Source: Adineta steineri
Lineage: Eukaryota > Rotifera > Eurotatoria > Adinetida > Adinetidae
Assembly: GCA_905250115.1 (NCBI GenBank)
Contig: CAJNOI010000127.1
Span: 185,758-249,757 of the forward strand
DNA length: 64,000 nt
Direction of reading: 5' to 3'
Made by a program: the position numbers and the translations under genes
Shown: piece after piece, positions 57,793 to 64,000 of the stretch
How the letters are laid out: the number at the start of each line of letters is the position of its first letter
Numbering within the stretch: the stretch's first letter is position 1
The notes under the pieces: model-generated
What the model saw: only the letters and a program-made list of their open reading frames with translations
Databases searched by the model: none
Told to the model about the DNA's origin: nothing

Positions 57793-58393
57793 GTGAAATG
57801 ATAAGAAAATAAATACGCCCGTTAAACACCCTTCTTTTATTCTGTTCTTATCGATGTGTGTTTGCCTATTCTGTACGTATACACTGTAGAGAGAGTGTCA
57901 TTCACATGGTCTATTCTCTTTCTTATTCGAAAAAAAAGTGGACTGAACTTTAAAATGAGAGAAAAATGGAAGACGACAGCAATTATATTGATCATAAGAA
58001 GACATAAGAATGAAATCAGATCAAATAACGTAACTTTGATATGAGAAAAAGAAGATAGGCGAATGGCAATGTATTAGTGTTACGAATACAGCGCAGAAAT
58101 TTAACCACATCAATATCTGCAATGCACTCTGTATTATTTTCATATATGAGATTCTATCGACTTTATCGTAAATTTCTGGTTTAAATAGAATTGAGTTGTA
58201 AAATGAAAAAGAAAATATCGAATAAACGAGGATCATTATAATGAAGGTGAATGTAGATTTGGATATTAAATCCATTCACATCTTCACAAATCGAAACATG
58301 TATTGATAAAAAATAATTTTTTCGCATATGATAGATAAAACGAAGAGTACAATAGCCGAAATAAAGAACACAGTGTAGTATGAAACAAGTGAT
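57793..58393. other. Spacer downstream of the TIR gene
   Basis: Holds an imperfect hairpin: GGTGAATGTAGATTTGGAT (58246-58264) facing ATCCATTCACATCTTCAC (58270-58287). Opposite open frames at 57856-58275 have no recognisable content. Confidence 0.45.
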
Positions 58394-60191
58394 TTATGTC
58401 TTGTTGTAGAGTGCTTTTGCACCCCACAAAGCTAGGACCGTAAGCACCAGTTTCATGATTCTATCAGTATTGATATGGAGCTCGCTTCCTCGGGTTCGTT
58501 GTATAGGAGATGGTGGTATTAAACTATCTATCAATAGTTGATGTAGATCAAGAGATCTATTAAGATGTTGCAACAGTTCATGATCATTATTGTATGTACG
58601 ACTGTTTGGTAAAATTAATGATGCATCATGAATTAATTGCTGACGAAGTTGACTGATAAGTTTCTCAAGTTCTTTCCGTTGATCTTTGCTCACATGACGA
58701 GGTTTATTTTCGATTGAATCTTTGTAATCACGAATAATGGCATCGAGACGAGCATGCAATGTCAGATAAGTGTTAGATGGAACTGTTATTGGTGTAGGAG
58801 CCAGTCTTCTGCTCGTTGGAGAAGACATTGAAACACCAGGAGAAGTACTACCTATGAATATTAAAGCAAACTTGAAAAGTTCAAAGCTTGGTTATGAGAA
58901 ATAATAATGATTAATTCATTCATTTTTGATTATTTTAGATTTTCTGACAAGTATAACTTACGAGGATTGATGCTTAATTGATCTTCGGTATGCTTTATTT
59001 CACGAATTAATAATTTAAATGATTCATCAAACTCTTCCGGTAAAGAAAAATCAATACGATAGTTGGCACCGTGGATGATACCTAACCAACCTTCGAGTTC
59101 GAATGGCTCTTCCATGAAACAAGGAATTATCTTGATTCTTTTTTCCAAAGCGTATTGAGCCTCTATGTAGAAAACATATATTTAAACACAATTGCATTAG
59201 ATAGAATAAGAATATTGCATAGCTTTACTACTTACCCGACTTACAATAACGACTTTCACAATATGCATGAGTGATGCACAAAAGAACAATATAAGAATTT
59301 TCAACTGCTTCAGCCATGCCATCGATTATATTACTACGCATATCGGTCAGATCAAACCATACCACATATCCTGCTGCCTATGTATGAACTTAAATTATGT
59401 AAGAATTCAAATGTCGATTTACTCTAAGACGATCACAGATCTTTTGACAAATGTTCAATGATGACCTATTATAGCTTATCATAATATGTTTGTTTTTTTG
59501 TTTTTTTGCCTGTTGACTATTATCTGTAGTTACAGCGGTAGCTGACATATTAACAGACGCTTGAACCTGTAGTTGGTCTTCAACAGAATACGTAAAGATT
59601 GTTCTTAGTATATACATTTTCTCACATACCTGCTGACTGTGAAAGAAATGGTGTAGTATTACCATTGACCATGTCGGTTGAGCCTTCTTCTCTAGTGTTG
59701 TTCGTGTTCTCCAGTGCTTGATCATTGATAACGATATTACGAAGCTGTGAGATCCTCCTACCAGCCGTATGGACAGCATCACTAATTGGATCTTAGAAAA
59801 TAGGGAGAAAAATGTGTACGCTATTGTACAATCTTGAGATCTCACTGTTTTCTTCTTGAATTAGCACAGATTCTGTGTTGTCATTTGCTTGTACATTTTC
59901 ATTAGATACGTTGGTCCATGCAAGAGCTCGATCAATATCCCAATAATCGGCGGTATTTTCTACAAGAGGTTTATCACCGAATATCACAGAAAGCATGATA
60001 TACAGATTGACTTACTGGGAATCGAAGCCGGTATCTGATTCTTATCGCATGTTTCGTCGAACATTTCCTATTAAAATCGATGATTCTTTCACACAAGTAA
60101 TAGACATCCTTACTTGAAGTTCAGAGCTACTGGATGAATCTGAATTTTGTGTTATTGTAGTTTCTTCATTGTTTGATGATGCCGTTGCCAT
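58394..60191 (-). CDS. TIR-domain protein with C-terminal membrane anchor, eight exons
   Basis: Exons 60191-60114, 60067-60016, 59959-59846, 59791-59630, 59577-59423, 59377-59236, 59162-58962 and 58851-58394; all phases agree, giving about 453 residues. The N-terminal 165 residues are Ser/Asn/Gln-rich and probably disordered. The TIR domain spans about 166-272: KHIMISYNRSSLNICQK, GYVVWFDLTDM, AVENSYIVLLCITHAYCES, then RYCKSEAQYALEKRIKIIP. Glu235 in CKSEAQYA sits where NAD-cleaving TIR domains carry their catalytic glutamate, and its codon is split by the exon 6/7 junction. A helical region follows (about 345-370, KDQRKELEKLISQLRQQ). The end, IMKLVLTVLALWGAKALYNK, is a single hydrophobic segment fitting a tail anchor. 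It may be a membrane-bound immune or NAD-consuming sensor; that role is inferred. Confidence 0.87.
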
Positions 60192-60739
60192 GATTCACTG
60201 CCGTGATCAGTTAACGAATGCGTGCTGTTGTTGACGATAGTAGAAAAAAAAAGAATCGAAACTTTATCAACTCTTCTTGTCACCTCTACGCATATTTTTT
60301 CATTCTTTTGTTGACTGAAAAAAAACACCTTCGACATCATGGTCGTTGTTGTTGTTGTTGAGAACCGAAAAAAATTGAGGTGTATGCCTTTTTCTCTTTT
60401 TGACTTTTTTCTTTTCTTGACCGCAATATTTACGTCATCCGATAACATATACGTCATTTATTTTAATTGAGAATATGGGTATGAATGTCAGTGAGATTTA
60501 TATACAATATTCACGTTCATGCTCATTCACATCCTTATTGAATTACTCGGAACATACTCAAAAAAACTAAATCAATTTCTTGAAAAATATTCGTAAAGAA
60601 TTTTAAATAAAAATTTATTAGCAATATGAATAGTAATCATCTTGAAAGTATACATGAGAATGTTATATTAGTATTTTATATCCAAACTTAGTAAAGTAAT
60701 TCTAGATGACAAGGTATGAGATGAAGAGTAATGGATTAA
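60192..60739. repeat. Spacer with telomere-like hairpin
   Basis: ATGGGTATGAATGTCAGTGAG (60475-60495) faces ATTCACGTTCATGCTCATTC ACATCC (60509-60534), a degenerate G-rich/C-rich inverted pair between the TIR gene start and the LRR gene end. Otherwise nothing recognised. Confidence 0.5.
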
Positions 60740-61600
60740 CTACAGCTTCACTCTTAAAATAACATTCACTTGTCGTAAAGTATTTTTTCCTTGATCACTG
60801 AATCGATTTCGTACTAGATTCAATACATTTAATGTTTGATTGGTTTGAAGCAAAGAAACGATATCGTCAATACTCTTATCTGATATTCGATTCTGTCGAA
60901 TATCGATACATTCTAATACTTGGTTTTGTTTCAATGCCATGCATAAAGCTTGCATCCCTATATCACTAATTCTATTATTATCAAGTGATAATTTTTTTAA
61001 GGTTGTATTTAATTGAATCATTAAGGCTAATTCTTCAGCACCCATGTCTGTCACACCAGTTCTACCAATTTTCAAAGTTGTCAAGATTCGATTATGTTGA
61101 AGAGCTTGAGCGATTAATGTTATACCGATACCAGATAATGGATTAGCGTGTAATATTAAAATGGTGAGTGCTGTATTCGTTCGAAGCATTTCACTGATTG
61201 TCTGAGCACCAATATCTGTTATTTGGTTGTCTGTTAAGTTTAGATCTTCTATCGTTGTATTGGACGCAAGTGAATTCATGAAAAGTTTGACACTTCTATT
61301 TCCTAATGAATTACCACATAAATGAAGAGCTTTTACTGATTTATTAGCTGCTAATGCTTCGAATAAATACTTAACACCATCTTCTGTAATTAAATTTTCT
61401 CCAATTATTTGAAGAAAATTCCACATTCGATTCGTTCTCAATTCATCTGAAATTAATATGATATCGCCATTCGATATAGTATCTACATAAAATGTTGCTG
61501 ATTCACATAATCGCATTTTACGAATGAGTATATCTAATTTTTCGTTTTCATATATTGGTGCTGAATCATCATCGAAATCTTCGTCATCAATAGCTGCCAT
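60740..61600 (-). CDS. Ribonuclease-inhibitor-type leucine-rich-repeat protein
   Basis: Intronless, 286 residues, ATG start. After an acidic N-terminus (MAAIDDEDFDDDSAP), about seven 28-residue repeats of RI type run to the end, e.g. TIEDLNLTDNQITDIGAQTI, LKKLSLDNNRISDIGMQALC and LNVLNLVRNRFSDQGKNTL. This repeat type occurs in NLRC3-like and RNH1 proteins, forming a horseshoe that binds other proteins. There is no NACHT, CARD or membrane segment, so it is a free-standing LRR scaffold, probably cytosolic. It lies next to the TIR gene, with both read from the same strand. Whether they work together is unknown. Confidence 0.88.
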   Translation of the reverse strand: MAAIDDEDFDDDSAPIYENEKLDILIRKMRLCESATFYVDTISNGDIILISDELRTNRMWNFLQIIGENLITEDGVKYLFEALAANKSVKALHLCGNSLGNRSVKLFMNSLASNTTIEDLNLTDNQITDIGAQTISEMLRTNTALTILILHANPLSGIGITLIAQALQHNRILTTLKIGRTGVTDMGAEELALMIQLNTTLKKLSLDNNRISDIGMQALCMALKQNQVLECIDIRQNRISDKSIDDIVSLLQTNQTLNVLNLVRNRFSDQGKNTLRQVNVILRVKL

Positions 61601-62157
61601 TGATTAATAATCGTTGTTTTAAATTTCGATCAGTTTATGTAAATCACTTTGGGCAAGAGTTTGCAAGACTTTTGTTTGACGATTATTCACAGTAGTTTTA
61701 TTTTTGTTGCTGACAACTATTTGTTATTACTTGTATTCAATGTTTAACAGTCATCATTACAATCTCTTTTTATCGCTATTCTGTGTCAATGTAATGATTC
61801 ATATCGTTACACGTCATACTGCACATGACTAAGATATTGCACAACTCATTAATTTCTTCATTTTTATTTTCTTCTCTATTTGTTAGCGTCAATAGATGGC
61901 CCTTCATGACGCTTACTTTCCCTATAAATAAATCAATTAACTGAAATTCATTTGATTCACTTTATTATGCTATACAATCATCTTGAAGGGGAACACTGTG
62001 GGAGGATGAGTAATAATATAACTTCACTCACACCCACCATAATTTGTTATTCTTTGATTCTTTTTATTCGAAAAAAATGATATAATCTTAGAAAAAGCAG
62101 TCACAACTTTTCAAGTGAAAGAAGTTGATAAATGCGATCAATTGATCCGCATTTTTA
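61601..62157. repeat. Spacer with telomere-like hairpin
   Basis: GTGGGAGGATGAG (61998-62010) faces CACTCACACCCACC (62025-62038), a clear G-rich/C-rich pair 120 bases after the F-box gene's stop. The remainder is AT-rich without genes. Confidence 0.6.
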
Positions 62158-63935
62158 TCAACGACGAATAACAGGTTTTCGAAATATATTCGAATACATT
62201 TGACAAATATGTTGTTTCGTAGTAAAACTAAGAGAATCAAACATGTAAAAAACTTGAACTTCTTCAATGGAATCTGTAATAAACTTAAGACGTTTATCTT
62301 CTTCAAGTAATAATTTTAATCGATTAGCCAATTGTATCTTAGTAGCAGGAGTTCCTTGACATATATTCAATATTTTAACATTAGGTGTTAACAAAAGCCA
62401 TATGATGAGTGTCTTCGCATCTAATAAATCGAGATTACATGAATTTAAATCAAGAGAATGGATCATTGGTAACATTGGATCTTCAGATCTTGTATTGAGT
62501 AACTACAGAATAATAAAATGAAGAACAAAGAGAAAATGAAATGAAAAACTAACGTGTTCAATAAGAAGATCGGGCGAGACAAATCCCCAATGTGGGATGG
62601 AAAGCTCTTGTTTTGGTGCTTGAAATACATGACCAATAATGCGAACTAAGTCAAGAGTGATAAGCTGACGATTGCTATTAGTAAATCTAATGCACTTTTG
62701 TTTTCTAAAATGAATATCAGGTGAATCGAGTTGACCTTTATTCACTAGCCAATCTTTTGGATCGATTGGAAACCATGTATAATCATCTAGATAACAAGGC
62801 ATAGAGACGACCATAGTTTCACAATGATTACCATAGAAAATAAGCACCGGTGGTCGATGAGAATCTAACCACCAGTCACTCTGAAATTGATGCAATACAT
62901 CAATCTTTTCCGTTTCTTCGTGCCAGTAATTGAAAATAAATGAAAATTTCTGAAGATATCGACATGATTCAAGTATTGTCTGTAAATGATATCCATCAAT
63001 TTGATTATCTAACGAAATCTCTAATGTCAAATGTTCCAGAGAAGATCGATAATAATCGATTAATCTTCCGACTAAATGAATATTATCTAAACGATGAGCG
63101 TTTGCAGTAATATATAACTGTTTCAGAAGAGATGATTGAGGAATCAGAGTCGAAACAGTATTGATTTTCAAGTTATCATCAGTCGAGATGAGTTGTTTGA
63201 TTTTCAGGTAGATCAAATTAGGAGCACAAGTGCATAGAGAAAATAAAATTTGTTCAGAACAGCTATTAATAGATAAACGTACTATCGCTGAGCAGGTCAA
63301 TCCATTCAGTATTGTTGCTGTCTAAAACTCATAATTATCGAAGTGGTAAATATCTGATTATGTCTTAAAATACTCACCGGAGCATCGGTCTCAAGTCCTT
63401 TGCAATAATGACTATTATAAAACCAATTATCATTATTCCAGTCAGCGAAAAAAATATTACAGATACGAAATACATTCAAACATGAGCGAATAGCATTTTT
63501 AATAGAATCACAATTAACATTGAGATGAACGGTGACTAATTCCGAACAACGAAGTACAATTGAATGAAGATTGAAATAATAGTATGTAGGTAAAAAGACT
63601 TGCGGTAATAGTTCTACATCGAAACAGATCTTTCCAATAGCATTATTAATATGTGATTTGTTTTCATCAAATCCCGTGGTTGAATGATCTTTGGAAATAA
63701 TAAAATGATGAACTGATTGAGTGACTATTAAATTAAATCGATGATTGAGACCATAGAAAGCGTGAACGTAATCTGATGAGTTCAAATGAACTATGATCAT
63801 GAATAGAAGTTCATTTGGTAATGATTCCAAACAACTACATATATCAGATATGAGATATTTTTAGAAATATATTTCCTACCTTTGAAAAGATTGATTAACA
63901 TTTTGCTGTTTATCGACTACTGTGTTCATAATCAT
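62158..63935 (-). CDS. F-box protein with LRR-like region, four exons
   Basis: Exons 63935-63880, 63834-63378, 63321-62554 and 62502-62158, phases agreeing, give about 541 residues. The ATG at 63935 is chosen because the F-box exon has no ATG of its own and its acceptor (atatgtag) fits a 2-base donor phase. The F-box follows at once: CLESLPNELLFMIIVHLNSS, then DYVHAFYGLNHRFN. The rest has spaced Leu/Ile segments (LEHLTLEISL, IHSLDLNSCNL) as in bdelloid F-box proteins. By family it is a substrate adaptor for an SCF ubiquitin ligase. It shares the family with the gene at 12182-14151 but has a different intron pattern. Confidence 0.87.
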
Positions 63936-64000
63936 ATTGAAATGGCTTGTCTATGCCAAAGGAAACGATAAATTTATATTCAATGATGGAGTGGCAGAAA
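63936..64000. other. Window edge
   Basis: Sixty-five bases upstream of the F-box gene; presumably its 5' UTR or promoter. Nothing else can be said. Confidence 0.4.

Noticed and set aside
1..64000. CRISPR arrays, operons, Shine-Dalgarno sites or a prokaryotic origin
   Set aside because: The window is clearly eukaryotic: spliceosomal introns, nuclear receptor, GPCRs and an intron-containing tRNA. No regularly spaced direct repeats other than the minisatellite and telomere-type units were seen.

Overview
This is nuclear DNA from a small invertebrate, most likely a bdelloid rotifer. Four things point there. The repeat that opens the window is the bdelloid telomere unit TGTGGG, read here as its complement ACCCAC. 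The DNA is very AT-rich with compact GT-AG introns of about 50-80 bp. The gene content is typical: F-box/leucine-rich repeat proteins, NHL-repeat proteins, divergent GPCRs and nuclear receptors, and HtrL/FkbM-like glycan enzymes. Several intronless genes look bacterial or fungal/plant in type. The genus cannot be fixed from the sequence. There are two assembly gaps (23735-23834 and 34415-34424).

Layout. 1-6.2 kb: telomere-type repeats, then three paralogous two-membrane-segment surface proteins, all on the minus strand. 6.2-12.2 kb: gene-poor, with an intron-containing tRNA-Tyr and a decayed pogo-like transposon. 12.2-17.6 kb: a three-exon F-box gene, a ZZ-finger/SAM/coiled-coil gene and a two-exon fragment. 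18.7-31.5 kb: an MFS transporter, an arrestin-like protein, an HtrL-like gene cut by the first gap, an FkbM-like methyltransferase, an ABCC transporter split by a recent inverted-repeat transposon inside its first signature motif, and an NmrA-like oxidoreductase. 33.2-39.7 kb: a mucin-like membrane protein with a hAT-type MITE in its intron, and a ten-exon secreted or membrane-bound glycoprotein. 41.1-48.4 kb: a dead bacterial-type sirtuin, a nuclear receptor, a GPCR and an MFSD4-like transporter. 49.8-57.8 kb: an NHL protein, a DUF604/fringe-like glycosyltransferase, a second GPCR and a CYP3-clan P450 with a poly(A)-tailed retroposed mRNA copy just upstream of its start codon. 58.4-64 kb: a tail-anchored TIR protein, a ribonuclease-inhibitor-type LRR protein and an F-box protein.

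The mix of telomere-type repeats, foreign-looking intronless genes and several unrelated transposon families resembles published descriptions of bdelloid subtelomeric DNA. The most unusual signal that the genes do not explain is a recurring short hairpin. A degenerate G-rich TGTGGG-like tract is followed after 10-35 bp by its C-rich counterpart. This occurs at about ten intergenic places, often downstream of genes. Exon structures were derived by hand from splice signals and reading-frame phase; no homology search was possible.
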